Assembly: GCA_902763085.1 (NCBI GenBank)
Contig: CACWQW010000005.1
Span: 1-62,213, forward strand
Length of the DNA stretch: 62,213 nucleotides
Reading direction: 5' to 3'
Source: Dongibacter bovis
GTDB taxonomy: Bacteria; Bacillota; Negativicutes; Selenomonadales; Selenomonadaceae
Of the stretch, positions 18,440 to 27,530 are shown piece after piece. The translations under genes and the position numbers were made by a program. How positions within the stretch are numbered: position 1 is the stretch's first letter; each line of letters starts with the position of its first letter. A model generated the notes under the pieces. The model was not told the origin of the DNA. It saw nothing but the letters and a program-made list of their open reading frames with translations, and ran no database searches.

Positions 18440-21400
18440 GCTTCCGCTCCCTTCTCCGTCGGATCGATGTCGCGGCAGAGCACCTCTCTTGCGTGCTCGC
18501 GCGTGAAATGCGCCCGGATGTACGCCCGCCCGGCATCCGATGCCGCCTGCCACGCCGCATCGTCGCGGAAGAGGCGCAGGACCTGCGCCGCATAGCTAGA
18601 GGCGTCCTCCGGGGACACGATGGCGAGGCACTCCTCCACGCCCGGCAGCCCCTCGGCGCCCACGGGCGTCGTGACGGCTGGCACGCCGAAATAGAGCGTC
18701 TCGATCACCTTGCCCTTGATGCCCGCGCCGTAGCGCAGCGGGATGACATTCACGCGCGCCTGCCCGTAGAGCTCCGCGAGGCGCGCATCGGAGACGAAGC
18801 CTGTCACGATGACGTCGTCCCGACCCTCACCGAGGCGCTTCACCGCCTCCGTCGGATGCGAGCCGACGATGTAGAAGACGAGGTCCGGGATCTCCGCCTT
18901 GACGCGCGGATACACCGCCTCCATGAACCAGAGGAGCGCATCCTGGTTCGGCGCGTGGTTGAACCCGCCGACGAAGATCATCGTGCTGCGCCCTGCAGGA
19001 TGGCCCGCAGGCAGCTTGGCGAGCGCCGCGCTGTCGTAGAGATAGAGCGGGATATTGCGCACGGGCTTGCCGGGGAAACGCTCCTCGAGCAGATGCTGCT
19101 CATAGGCGCCGACCACATGGATGACATCCGACTTCTGCCAGAGCTCCGTCTCGATCTTCTCCCATTTCTCCGCTTCTTTGAGATGCGCGGGGTCCTTCTC
19201 GACCTCATACTGGCGCCGCTCGCGCAGGCAGTGGATGTCATGGCCGAAATAGATGATTTTCGCCCGCGTCTCGCTGCGCACGAGGTCGATGTACTTGATC
19301 GCGATGTGCGGCCGCTGGAGATAGACGTAGTCGAGATACTTTCCGTTCGCGTGCAGCCACTTGCGGAAGCGTTGGAAGTCCCATCCCGGCCCGCAGAGCA
19401 CCTCGATGCCCTGCTGCTCGAGCTCGCGCGTATACGGCTGATGCGGGAAATAATTGTCCCCGACGAAGACGACGTGCAGCCCGAGGCGCACGAAGAAGCC
19501 GAGGTACTCGAACGAGCAGCGCCCGCCCGCATCCGTATCGTAGTGCGGCACATAGTGGTCGACGACGAGGATCTGCTTCTGCCGCCGGCTCCGGTCGCGC
19601 GCAAGCGTGACCTGCGTGCCGTTCGGGAACTGTTCCCGCTGCAGCACCTCACGCCACTTCTCGCGGAACTTCTTCCGGTTCTCCACCTGGTATCTCTTCA
19701 GCCCCGCCTCGACATCCGTGCCGTTCGAGATGCCCTCGAAATGCACGACGACCGACTGCGGCTGATACACGACGCGCTGCCCGCGCTGCCGCACGGAAAA
19801 CGCGAGGTCCGTGTCCTCGTAGTACGCCGGCGCGTAGCGGTCGTCGAAGCCGCCGAGCTCCTCGAAGAGGCTGCGGCGGATGCAGATGGCCGCCCCGGAG
19901 ATATAGTCGACGTCCTTGACGTAGTTGTACTGCACAGCCGCCGGGTCGTCGCCGTGCCCGTAGTTCCAGGCGGACGCATCGCGCCAGACGATGCCGCCCG
20001 CCTCCTGCAGGCGTCCGTCGGGATAGACGAGCTTCGCGCCCGTCATGCCGATGGACGCGTCCTCCTCCATGAGGCGCACGAGCGGCGCGAGCCAGTCCTC
20101 CTGCACCTGCGTGTCGTTGTTGAGGAACACGAGATACTTGCCGCGCGCCTCCCGTGCGCCCGCGTTCGCGTTGCGCAGGAAGCGCAGCGGCGCCTCGTGG
20201 CGGACGACGCGCACGCCCTCGGCGATGCGCTCGATCTCCCGCGTCCGATCCGTCGAGCCGTCGTCCGCGATGATGACCTCATAGCGGACGCCCTGCGTAT
20301 GGCGCAGGATCGAGGCGAGGCACGCATACGTATAGGGGAACGCGTTGTAGACCGGGATGACGATCGAGACGCACGGGTCCTCCTCCGATGCGAACGTCAG
20401 CGGCGCGACCGCCTCTGCCGCCTTCAGCGGCAGGAGGTCGAGCGCGACGCCACCAGACGCCCCCTCCGGCACATGGAGGGAGAGCCGCGCCTCCACATCC
20501 CCAGGCGTCCCCTCTGTGAGGGCGCGGCGGAGCTTGCGTACGTTCTCCAGGCTGAGCTTTCCGAGCATCGTGCGCGGCTGCGTCAGCGTCTTGTAACAGA
20601 GCTTCGCGAAGAGCCGCCGCGTCGAATTCATCGGGATCACGACATCGCGCACGCGCCACAGCCCCTGCATGAGGCGGAACGCGTGCGACGTGCGGATATC
20701 CGCGAGCTCCCGGTCGCGGCTCTGCACCGCCTCCCGGAGCGACTGCACGTCCCCGCGGAGCGACTGCACGTCCCCGCGGAGGCCGCCGATCTCCTCGTCA
20801 CGCGCCTGCAGCTCCTCCGTGAGACGCGCCGTCTCCTGTTGCAGCTGAGCGCGCTCAGCGCGCAGCGACTCTGCCTCAAAGACATCCCCACTAAATGCAC
20901 GCACGAAATCCGGCGCCCCGAGGCGCCGCATCCGATAGCGCATCGTCAGATGGCAATGCGCGGGGAACTGCCCGTCGATGAGGATGCCCGGATTCGTATC
21001 GACGAAGAGCCACTCCTCCCCGCGCCGCACGGCGTGCGGATAGGAGAGCTCTGCCCCCATTGCATCCGTCTCGAGCGACAGTAGGGAGAACGCGCAGGCA
21101 TCATCGAGCGGATCGAACTTCAGCCGCAGGAGATCGCCTGGATTCTCGAACAAGAAGCGAGCGGTATACACGCCGTCCTCGTCCTCTGCGAGCGACGCCA
21201 TGATCTTGTCCGCGTGGGAAAAGCCCTGCCCGCGGTCGAAAAAGAGATCCACCGGCACGCGCGCATCCGCCTCGGGCACGAAAAGAGACGACAATGCCGC
21301 CGTCTCCGCCGCCACGGGGCGGTCGCTGCAGACGGCGACGAGGTAAAGCAGCGGCTCCTCCGCCGCGCCCTGCACGCGCGTGAGCCGGAAATGCTCCGCC

Positions 21401-21969
21401 ATCACACCCACGAGCTGCCCGCCCGCCATGACCGTCCCCTGCGCGAGCAGCGAGACCCGCGGGAACACCTGCCCGAGAAACGCGGAGAACTCCGCCCGGG
21501 AGAATTCCTTGACATGGAACGGGTTGTGGTACGCGCGCGCATCCGTGTAGAGCGCGCGGTCCGGCGTCGAGACGAGGAACACCCCGCCCGGGCGCAGGAC
21601 GCGGCGCACCTCCCGGAGGAACGCCTGCTGGACCTCCTCCGGCACATGCTCGATCGTCTCGAAGCTCACCACCAGGTCGAACGCATCATCCGGCGCGGGG
21701 ATCGCGTCCGCCGACCCCTGCTGGAACGAGAGATGCGCGCGGCGATACGTCTGCGCCGCGTGGTCGACCGCCTCCTGGCTGATATCGACGCCGAGCACGC
21801 TCCTCGCCGTGCGGGCGAGCAGCTCACTCCCGTATCCCTCGCCGCACGCGAGATCGAGCACATCCTTCCCTGCGGCGAGCTCCGCCGCCCCACGGTAGCG
21901 GGAGAGATGCTCCGCAGCAATCACGCCCGCGACCTCGTCGGGGACAAACCGTTCACCTGTAAACTCCAT
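18436..21969 (-). CDS. Trifunctional methyltransferase-GT2-GT4 fusion
   Basis: A 1177-residue protein with three enzymatic parts. Residues about 1-200 are a class I SAM methyltransferase (DLACGEGYGSELL at 38-50, then ETIEHVPEE). Residues 365-425 are a coiled coil with an exact heptad duplication (GDVQSLR twice). Residues 532-760 are a GT2 glycosyltransferase with IVIPVYNAF, the donor-binding DDGSTD, the NNDTQ metal-binding region and the catalytic EDTDL. Residues 798-1165 are a GT4 domain with GAGIKGKVIETLYFG and VPAVTTPVGAEG. Such a chain could add two sugars and then methylate, possibly to end chain growth as in WbdD-type systems, with the coiled coil as a ruler (inference from architecture). 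It precedes manC with a four-base overlap and follows the Wzt gene by 20 bp. Confidence 0.85.
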   Translation of the reverse strand: MEFTGERFVPDEVAGVIAAEHLSRYRGAAELAAGKDVLDLACGEGYGSELLARTARSVLGVDISQEAVDHAAQTYRRAHLSFQQGSADAIPAPDDAFDLVVSFETIEHVPEEVQQAFLREVRRVLRPGGVFLVSTPDRALYTDARAYHNPFHVKEFSRAEFSAFLGQVFPRVSLLAQGTVMAGGQLVGVMAEHFRLTRVQGAAEEPLLYLVAVCSDRPVAAETAALSSLFVPEADARVPVDLFFDRGQGFSHADKIMASLAEDEDGVYTARFLFENPGDLLRLKFDPLDDACAFSLLSLETDAMGAELSYPHAVRRGEEWLFVDTNPGILIDGQFPAHCHLTMRYRMRRLGAPDFVRAFSGDVFEAESLRAERAQLQQETARLTEELQARDEEIGGLRGDVQSLRGDVQSLREAVQSRDRELADIRTSHAFRLMQGLWRVRDVVIPMNSTRRLFAKLCYKTLTQPRTMLGKLSLENVRKLRRALTEGTPGDVEARLSLHVPEGASGGVALDLLPLKAAEAVAPLTFASEEDPCVSIVIPVYNAFPYTYACLASILRHTQGVRYEVIIADDGSTDRTREIERIAEGVRVVRHEAPLRFLRNANAGAREARGKYLVFLNNDTQVQEDWLAPLVRLMEEDASIGMTGAKLVYPDGRLQEAGGIVWRDASAWNYGHGDDPAAVQYNYVKDVDYISGAAICIRRSLFEELGGFDDRYAPAYYEDTDLAFSVRQRGQRVVYQPQSVVVHFEGISNGTDVEAGLKRYQVENRKKFREKWREVLQREQFPNGTQVTLARDRSRRQKQILVVDHYVPHYDTDAGGRCSFEYLGFFVRLGLHVVFVGDNYFPHQPYTRELEQQGIEVLCGPGWDFQRFRKWLHANGKYLDYVYLQRPHIAIKYIDLVRSETRAKIIYFGHDIHCLRERRQYEVEKDPAHLKEAEKWEKIETELWQKSDVIHVVGAYEQHLLEERFPGKPVRNIPLYLYDSAALAKLPAGHPAGRSTMIFVGGFNHAPNQDALLWFMEAVYPRVKAEIPDLVFYIVGSHPTEAVKRLGEGRDDVIVTGFVSDARLAELYGQARVNVIPLRYGAGIKGKVIETLYFGVPAVTTPVGAEGLPGVEECLAIVSPEDASSYAAQVLRLFRDDAAWQAASDAGRAYIRAHFTREHAREVLCRDIDPTEKGAEA
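20740..20781. repeat. Two perfect 21-bp tandem copies in the coiled-coil coding region
   Basis: Units at 20740-20760 and 20761-20781 are identical and each encodes seven residues, one coiled-coil heptad. Length changes here would stretch or shorten the coil in frame. Confidence 0.9.
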
Positions 21970-21989
21970 GCTCTGCTCCTTCTATTGCC

Positions 21990-23333
21990 TTAGCCGCGCG
22001 CCGCCTCGTCGCACGCGAAACACGTCGAACGCACCTTCGGGTTGAAGAGCGCGATGTCCGCGCCCTCGCGGTTCTCCACCTGCACCCGCAGGTACGACGG
22101 CAGCCATTCGATATTGATGTTCTCCCTCTGCGTCCCGCGCGCGACGGCAGGCGAGATGAGGTAGGGATTCGTCAAGAGATGCGGCATCGTGAACTCGATC
22201 GCGCAGTGATAGAGGCCCGCGCGCGGGATGGAAAAGCCCTGCGGCCGCTCCACGAACGAGTTGAAGCCGAGGACATTCACGCCGTCCACCGTCTCCATCA
22301 TCAGCCCGAAGATGATCTGATCGAGCGGGCGATAGAACTCCACAACGAAATGCGCCGCATACTTCCTGCCCGTCCGGAGCACCGTGCACGGCACCCCGTC
22401 CTCGCCGGCGAGGAAGAACGAGCGGAACTTCCCCTCCTCCGGCCGGTTCCAGAGCCGCTTCTTCGTCGCATCCAGCGGCGGGAACTTCCCCTCCGCCGCG
22501 GGCGCCTCCGGCGCGGGGACCTCCCCGCGCGGGGCAGGCTCCTGTTCCTCCTCACGCGGAGCAGGCGCCTGCCCCGCCTCCGTCACCGCGTTCATCTGCT
22601 GCAGCTCCACCTGGAAATAATCATCGCAGACCGCCTGGCTCTCGCCCTCCCGGCACACCCTGCCCTCCTCGAGCCAGAGCACGCGCTGGCAGTACTTCCT
22701 GACCGCGTTGATATCGTGCGAGACGAAGAGGATCGTCACGTTGCTCCTCCGCAGCTCCTCGAACTTATGGAAGCACTTGTTCTGAAAAAAAACGTCCCCG
22801 ACCGAGAGCGCCTCATCGACGATGAGGATCTCCGGCTCGACGAATGCGTTCACCGCGAACGCCAGCCGCGCGAACATGCCGCTCGAATACGTCTTGACCG
22901 GCCGCTCGATGAAGGACCCGATATCGGCAAAATCGACGATTTTCGGCACGCGCGCCGCCATCTCCTGCTTGCCGATCCCCATGATATCGCCGTTGAGGTA
23001 AATATTTTCTATGCCCGTCATCTCAGGATTGAAGCCTGCACCGAGCTCGAGGAGCGACGCGATGCGCCCGCGCACGTCCACCCGGCCCGCCGTCGGCGTC
23101 AGCACGCCCGTGATGATCTTGAGCAGTGTCGACTTGCCCGCGCCGTTCTTCCCGATGATCCCGAGCGTCTCGCCGCGCCGCACGGAAAACGACACATCGT
23201 GCAGCGCATAGAAATCCGTGCTGTAGCGCCTGCGGAATGGCGACAGCACCTCGCGCACCCGGTCGGCCGGGCGCTGGAACACCTTGTATACCTTCGTGAG
23301 ACCCGTGATCTCGATCGCATTCTCTTCTCTCAT
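21990..23333 (-). CDS. wzt: Polysaccharide ABC exporter ATPase with C-terminal glycan-binding domain (Wzt)
   Basis: A 447-residue protein from the ATG at 23333. The N-terminal ABC domain contains Walker A GIIGKNGAGKST, the signature YSSGMFARLAFA and Walker B ILIVDEALSV, all typical of polysaccharide exporters. A proline- and alanine-rich linker follows (about 255-285). The C-terminal beta-sandwich (about 290-447) is the Wzt-C module that binds the modified end of the chain before export. It forms a pair with the Wzm gene 11 bp upstream. The presence of Wzt-C argues that the chain carries a terminating group, which fits the methyltransferase fusion encoded next. Confidence 0.92.
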   Translation of the reverse strand: MREENAIEITGLTKVYKVFQRPADRVREVLSPFRRRYSTDFYALHDVSFSVRRGETLGIIGKNGAGKSTLLKIITGVLTPTAGRVDVRGRIASLLELGAGFNPEMTGIENIYLNGDIMGIGKQEMAARVPKIVDFADIGSFIERPVKTYSSGMFARLAFAVNAFVEPEILIVDEALSVGDVFFQNKCFHKFEELRRSNVTILFVSHDINAVRKYCQRVLWLEEGRVCREGESQAVCDDYFQVELQQMNAVTEAGQAPAPREEEQEPAPRGEVPAPEAPAAEGKFPPLDATKKRLWNRPEEGKFRSFFLAGEDGVPCTVLRTGRKYAAHFVVEFYRPLDQIIFGLMMETVDGVNVLGFNSFVERPQGFSIPRAGLYHCAIEFTMPHLLTNPYLISPAVARGTQRENINIEWLPSYLRVQVENREGADIALFNPKVRSTCFACDEAARG

Positions 23334-23344
23334 CGCACCCTGCC

Positions 23345-24154
23345 TCAAAGCACATCCGCGAAATACGGCCGCAGCTTCTTGAAGAGGAACGTCCCGACGC
23401 TGATCGCCGCGAGCGCCTCCAGCCAGAAGACCGCGTTCCACCAGCCGCTCTGCCAGAACCACGCATGATAGATGAAACTATCCCGGTACCCCGCGACGAC
23501 GTAATACATTGGATTCAGCTGGAACACCCACCAGTACCCCTCGGGGATCATCTTGAGGCTCCAGAAGATCGGCGTCGCCCAAAAGCCGAACTGCAGCATC
23601 ATCGCGACAAACTGCCCGACATCCTTGAGGAAGATCACGAGCGACGACGTGATCAGCGACAGGCCGAACACGAGGCAGATCTCCGCGAACAGGTAGTAAA
23701 ACACCTGCAGGTTGTGGATATCCGGTGGATAACCGTAGACGGCGAACATCAGGAAGAGCACTGCCACGAAAAAAAGATTGATCACGAGCGCCGAGCACAC
23801 CTGAATGATAGGCAAAAGGCTCACGCGAAACACGACTTTCTTCACAAGGAAACTGTTCGCAAAGATCGAATTCGTCGCCGCAAGCCACGCATCGTTAAAG
23901 AAAAACCAAGGGAACATCCCACAGACGAGCCAGAGGATGAATGGGAAATTATCCACAGGCACAGACTTGAATCCGACCTGGAACACGAACCAGAAGATGA
24001 GCACCGTGATCGTCGGCTGGATGAATGCCCAGAGCACGCCGAGCACCGACCCGAGATACCGCTGCCGGATATCCTTCTTCGTCAGCTCCCAGATCATCCG
24101 ACGAGACCGGAAGAGATCGCGCAGGAAGCCCGCGACAAGCAAGAAAACACGCAC
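23345..24154 (-). CDS. wzm: Polysaccharide ABC exporter permease (Wzm)
   Basis: A 269-residue integral membrane protein with six predicted transmembrane segments. It opens as usual for the family (KKDIRQRYLGSVLGVLWAFI), and further on has NDAWLAATNSI and NPMYYVVAGYRDS. The start is GTG at 24154, chosen because AAGGAG lies eight bases upstream. It pairs with Wzt to carry undecaprenyl-linked polysaccharide across the inner membrane. A strong promoter at 24207-24235 gives this pair and the downstream genes their own transcript. The length is normal and no residue is missing. Confidence 0.93.
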   Translation of the reverse strand: MRVFLLVAGFLRDLFRSRRMIWELTKKDIRQRYLGSVLGVLWAFIQPTITVLIFWFVFQVGFKSVPVDNFPFILWLVCGMFPWFFFNDAWLAATNSIFANSFLVKKVVFRVSLLPIIQVCSALVINLFFVAVLFLMFAVYGYPPDIHNLQVFYYLFAEICLVFGLSLITSSLVIFLKDVGQFVAMMLQFGFWATPIFWSLKMIPEGYWWVFQLNPMYYVVAGYRDSFIYHAWFWQSGWWNAVFWLEALAAISVGTFLFKKLRPYFADVL

Positions 24155-24206
24155 CGAAACTGCTCCTTCAAAAAAGAATCTACCGCACGCGGCTGTATAC
24201 TCCTAT

Positions 24207-24235
24207 ATTCTACACGATTCCCCAATGGATCGCAA
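24207..24235 (-). promoter_or_regulatory. Internal promoter in front of wzm
   Basis: TTGCGA (24230-24235), 17 bp and TAGAAT (24207-24212) on the minus strand, about 50 bp before the GTG start of wzm. It splits the locus into at least two transcription units. Confidence 0.7.
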
Positions 24236-24248
24236 TGCTCGCGGCGTC

Positions 24249-25244
24249 TCAGTAGAGGTACCGCAGCAGCCGCACGCGCGGCGCGAGACGCAGCACGAGC
24301 CACGACGCGAGGAGCGCCCAGACGATCGTCACCGCCGTCAGCAGCAGGTGCTGCTGCAGGAGCGGTGCCGGCCAGACGAACAGGCAGACCATCGGCAGGA
24401 CGTGCATGCCGTAGATGAGCGTGCTCATCCGCCTCAGCGTCACGGAGTGCGCCGTGAGCCACGCCCCCGCCGCCGCATCGCGCAGCAGCAGGAAGAGCGG
24501 CACCACGCAGAGCGGCAGCGTGAAGAAAAGCTCGAGCGGCGGCAGCTGCCGCGCAAAATGCCAACCGCTCTCCCCGAGCATCAGCAGCGTGCCCACGCCG
24601 TAGCAGAGCAGCAGGCACCGCCGCGGCAAGCGCGGCGCCCGCGCGAGAAAGAACCCCAGCGCCACGAACGGCAGCCCGAAGAAGACTGCCCCACGCACCA
24701 CGTGATCATAAAACGAATCCACCGGCAGCAGGCCGAACCCATAGACCGCCGTCGCCCCGAAATACAGCGCGCCGGAGAGCAGGAGGATCGTGCGCAGCCG
24801 CAGGAACTTCAAAAGGAGGGCGAGCAGCAGCACCGCCTCCAGGAGCGCGGGGAAAAACCACAGATGGAAGGGCCCGAACGCAGCCTCGATCAGTATCTCG
24901 GCAAATGACGTGCCATGCCCTTGCGCTCGTAACATCAGGAACGAGAACGGTTCGTAAATCAGGAAGTACACCGCGTATAAAACGAGCAGGCGGCGCGCAG
25001 TATGCAGCACCGCACAGAAAGAGACGGCGCCCTCCGCCGACGCATGGCGCGCGAGGAAGAAGCCTGACGCCACGAAGAAGAAGGGCACCGCCTGCCGCGA
25101 AAGACCATGAGAGAGAAGATACGACCCAAAGGGGGATACATCGGCCAGCGGCTCCGTATGGATGAAAATCACGAAAAACGATGCCACGAACTTCCCCACG
25201 TCGAGGAGCGCATAAACCACACCCGATCCCTCCGTTCTAAACAT
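24249..25244 (-). CDS. Acyltransferase-3 family membrane protein
   Basis: A 331-residue protein with about ten transmembrane segments. The early text LDVGKFVASFFVIFIHTEPL carries the histidine that is conserved in the first periplasmic turn of acyltransferase-3 enzymes, and PFFFVASGFFLARH is the second family block. These proteins O-acylate (usually acetylate) cell-surface sugars using acyl groups from the cytoplasm. It is the first of three consecutive acyltransferase-3 genes on the minus strand, followed by wzm after its own promoter. The specific sugar and acyl group are unknown. Confidence 0.85.
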   Translation of the reverse strand: MFRTEGSGVVYALLDVGKFVASFFVIFIHTEPLADVSPFGSYLLSHGLSRQAVPFFFVASGFFLARHASAEGAVSFCAVLHTARRLLVLYAVYFLIYEPFSFLMLRAQGHGTSFAEILIEAAFGPFHLWFFPALLEAVLLLALLLKFLRLRTILLLSGALYFGATAVYGFGLLPVDSFYDHVVRGAVFFGLPFVALGFFLARAPRLPRRCLLLCYGVGTLLMLGESGWHFARQLPPLELFFTLPLCVVPLFLLLRDAAAGAWLTAHSVTLRRMSTLIYGMHVLPMVCLFVWPAPLLQQHLLLTAVTIVWALLASWLVLRLAPRVRLLRYLY

Positions 25245-25253
25245 ATGCGGATG

Positions 25254-26336
25254 CTAGGAAACGAGGAACCGCAGTCCCCGTACCCGGCGCAAGACAGCCG
25301 CCAGAGAAAAGCTCCCCACCGCCGTGCCAAGATACACGCAAACGCTGAACAGCAGCGGCTGCGCCACAGTCACGCCGAAGGAGGCAAGGGCCTTCGGCAG
25401 GAGCAGGCAAGGAATCATATGCACGAGAAAGACCCCGAACACATCGCGCGACAGCGCCTCCATCAGGCGGGCGCAGCGAGAAAAGTGCGGCGCCCACACC
25501 AGGAGCAGCAGAAAGAGCAGCGCTGACCCAGCAAAGAGGAACAACGAGCGCGGATAAAGACGCACCGGCAGATACATCTCTGCCTTGCCGGCAGCGTGCA
25601 TGAGCGATACCTCCATCGCGCCTGCGAAAAAGACAGTGAGCGCGAGGAGCAGTAGGACAAATGTACCGGCGAACGGCACGCGCCGTCTGAAAACCTCTGC
25701 CACACGGAACCGCACGAAGAAATCGCCGAGCAGGAACCACGCGAGGATGGAGCCGTAAAGCGGCACCTCCCCGTAAACATTCTCTGCCAAAGGATCGAGC
25801 AGCGTCCGGTGTGCACGCTCCGCATCGAACGTCCCCGGCACGAGCACGAGCAGGCAGGTGAGCACCGCGAACGCCACATACTCCCAGCCGCGCAGCCCCT
25901 GCGTCATCCGCCCGAGGAACGGCAGGGAAAGGTACAGCGCCACAGCCGACCAAAGATACCAAAGCTGACCTGCCGCCCCAGTATCCCCCCCTACGAGCAC
26001 ATTGTTCGCACTGGCAGCATGAAGAACGGCTGCCGCGAATCCCGCACCATCTGCACGGTAGAGGACCATATTCGACAAAAGGCTCCAGAACACGATGAGA
26101 AAGAGGAACTGCCCCACGCGCCGCCAATGCCAGGGAAAAGCGCGATCTCGCTCTCGCGGCAACATCAGCGCGCCGGAAAGCAGGAAAAACAGCCCCGTCC
26201 CTAATTGCCCGATCAGAAGCAGCGGCAGATGTACAGGAAGATTTCCTGATGTCAAGGGAAGCAGAGCCACCGTATGCGCGAGCAAGATCAACACGATCGC
26301 CACGACGCGGACAAGATCGAACGCAAAGACTCGCAA
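25254..26336 (-). CDS. Acyltransferase-3 family membrane protein, TTG start
   Basis: A 360-residue protein. The start is placed at TTG 26336 because GGGGGAG lies six bases upstream and the protein then begins MRVFAFDLVRVVAIVLILLAH, matching the neighbouring paralogue. A further-upstream ATG lacks a good ribosome site. The family histidine is in LLAHTVALL, and GTGLFFLLSGALMLPRER is the second block. It shares the most similarity with the acyltransferase encoded at 26401-27501. Likely O-acylation of the surface polysaccharide; the donor and site are not known. Confidence 0.85.
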   Translation of the reverse strand: MRVFAFDLVRVVAIVLILLAHTVALLPLTSGNLPVHLPLLLIGQLGTGLFFLLSGALMLPRERDRAFPWHWRRVGQFLFLIVFWSLLSNMVLYRADGAGFAAAVLHAASANNVLVGGDTGAAGQLWYLWSAVALYLSLPFLGRMTQGLRGWEYVAFAVLTCLLVLVPGTFDAERAHRTLLDPLAENVYGEVPLYGSILAWFLLGDFFVRFRVAEVFRRRVPFAGTFVLLLLALTVFFAGAMEVSLMHAAGKAEMYLPVRLYPRSLFLFAGSALLFLLLLVWAPHFSRCARLMEALSRDVFGVFLVHMIPCLLLPKALASFGVTVAQPLLFSVCVYLGTAVGSFSLAAVLRRVRGLRFLVS

Positions 26337-26400
26337 GGATATCTCTCCCCCCTGAAGTACGACACACCGAACAAACGGCACAAAAATGGCGGCTCCGTCC

Positions 26401-27501
26401 CTAGGAGACGAGGCGCCGCAGGAGCGGCAGACGGGAAAGCACCGCTGTCAGCCCCCAGCTTGCCGCAAGGGTGACGATAAACGACAAGACAACAAGAATC
26501 ATCGATCCACCGCCAGGCCCCAGGCCATGCGCGGCGAAAAACGCCAGCAAAAGACGCAGGATCGCGAAATGTGAAAGGTAGATGCCAAACGAATGGCGCG
26601 CGAGCCGGCTGATCCACGCGGCAAACCACTGCCGCTCCGCCCAGGGCGCCACATAGAGCAGCAGCAGGAAAAAGAACGGCGCCGAAAAGAAAAGCACGAG
26701 CGATGAGCCGAAAAGATGCACCGGCGCATAGATGGTCTGCGCCCCCGTCCTCGCAAACTCCAGTGCGCTGCCCGCGCCGATGGCAAGTGCGAGCAGCAGG
26801 AATAGCAAAAGCCCGCCATGCCGCGTCACGCGAGCAATCCGCCCCAGCGCATCCTCCGACCAGAAGAGATGCCCGAGCAGGAACCAGCTCGCGTAGACGC
26901 CGAACACCTCATAGCCACCGAACGTCACGAGCACATCGGCATCGAGGAAGCTCCGCGCCGTACCATCGGCGTCGAGCGTCAGAGGCAAGGGGAAAAGGAG
27001 ACACGAGATCCCCGCGAAGATCAAGATGTCGCGCGGCGGCGCCGCGTACGCGAGCCGTGCAAGATACGGCGCCGCGAGATAGAGCCCCCACATCATCAGC
27101 AAAAACCAAAGATAGCCCGCGCGATTTCCCCAGCCGCCGAAGAGCAGGCTGTGATACCGCAGCGAGTGCAAAAGGCTCGACGAAACGTCCCAGCCATTCG
27201 CCACATACCAGCACGCGTTCGTCACGACCGACCAGAACGCCGCAAGCAGCAGGAACGAAAACGCCCGCCGCCAGAGGAATGGGAAGCCCTCCCGCCGCTC
27301 CTTCGGTATGACGAGCGCCCCGGAGATGAGCACGAAGACCGCCGTCCCCGCCTGAAAGAGCAGCAGGGACACCAGCATGCCATGCGCCGCGAGCGACCCG
27401 TCCACAGTCCCCTCAGGCATCCGCGCATACCAGGCGTGTGCAAGCAGCACGCAGACGATTGCCGCCGCCCGCACGAAATCGAGTGCAAAAATCCGCCGCA
27501 T
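26401..27501 (-). CDS. Acyltransferase-3 family membrane protein
   Basis: A 366-residue protein opening MRRIFALDFVRAAAIVCVLLAH, with the conserved histidine at the end of this segment, then AGTAVFVLISGALVIPKERR. About ten transmembrane helices are predicted. It closely resembles the protein of the next gene downstream (25254-26336), so the two probably arose by duplication and may acylate different positions. The gene is 29 bp downstream of the acyltransferase-DUF2142 fusion. Confidence 0.85.
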   Translation of the reverse strand: MRRIFALDFVRAAAIVCVLLAHAWYARMPEGTVDGSLAAHGMLVSLLLFQAGTAVFVLISGALVIPKERREGFPFLWRRAFSFLLLAAFWSVVTNACWYVANGWDVSSSLLHSLRYHSLLFGGWGNRAGYLWFLLMMWGLYLAAPYLARLAYAAPPRDILIFAGISCLLFPLPLTLDADGTARSFLDADVLVTFGGYEVFGVYASWFLLGHLFWSEDALGRIARVTRHGGLLLFLLLALAIGAGSALEFARTGAQTIYAPVHLFGSSLVLFFSAPFFFLLLLYVAPWAERQWFAAWISRLARHSFGIYLSHFAILRLLLAFFAAHGLGPGGGSMILVVLSFIVTLAASWGLTAVLSRLPLLRRLVS

Positions 27502-27530
27502 CTGCGTCCACCTCCATCCTCAAACACACC

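Noticed and set aside
18493..21084. An 863-codon plus-strand open frame
   Set aside because: Antisense to the methyltransferase-GT2-GT4 gene, whose domains are clear; no ribosome site and no recognisable domain.
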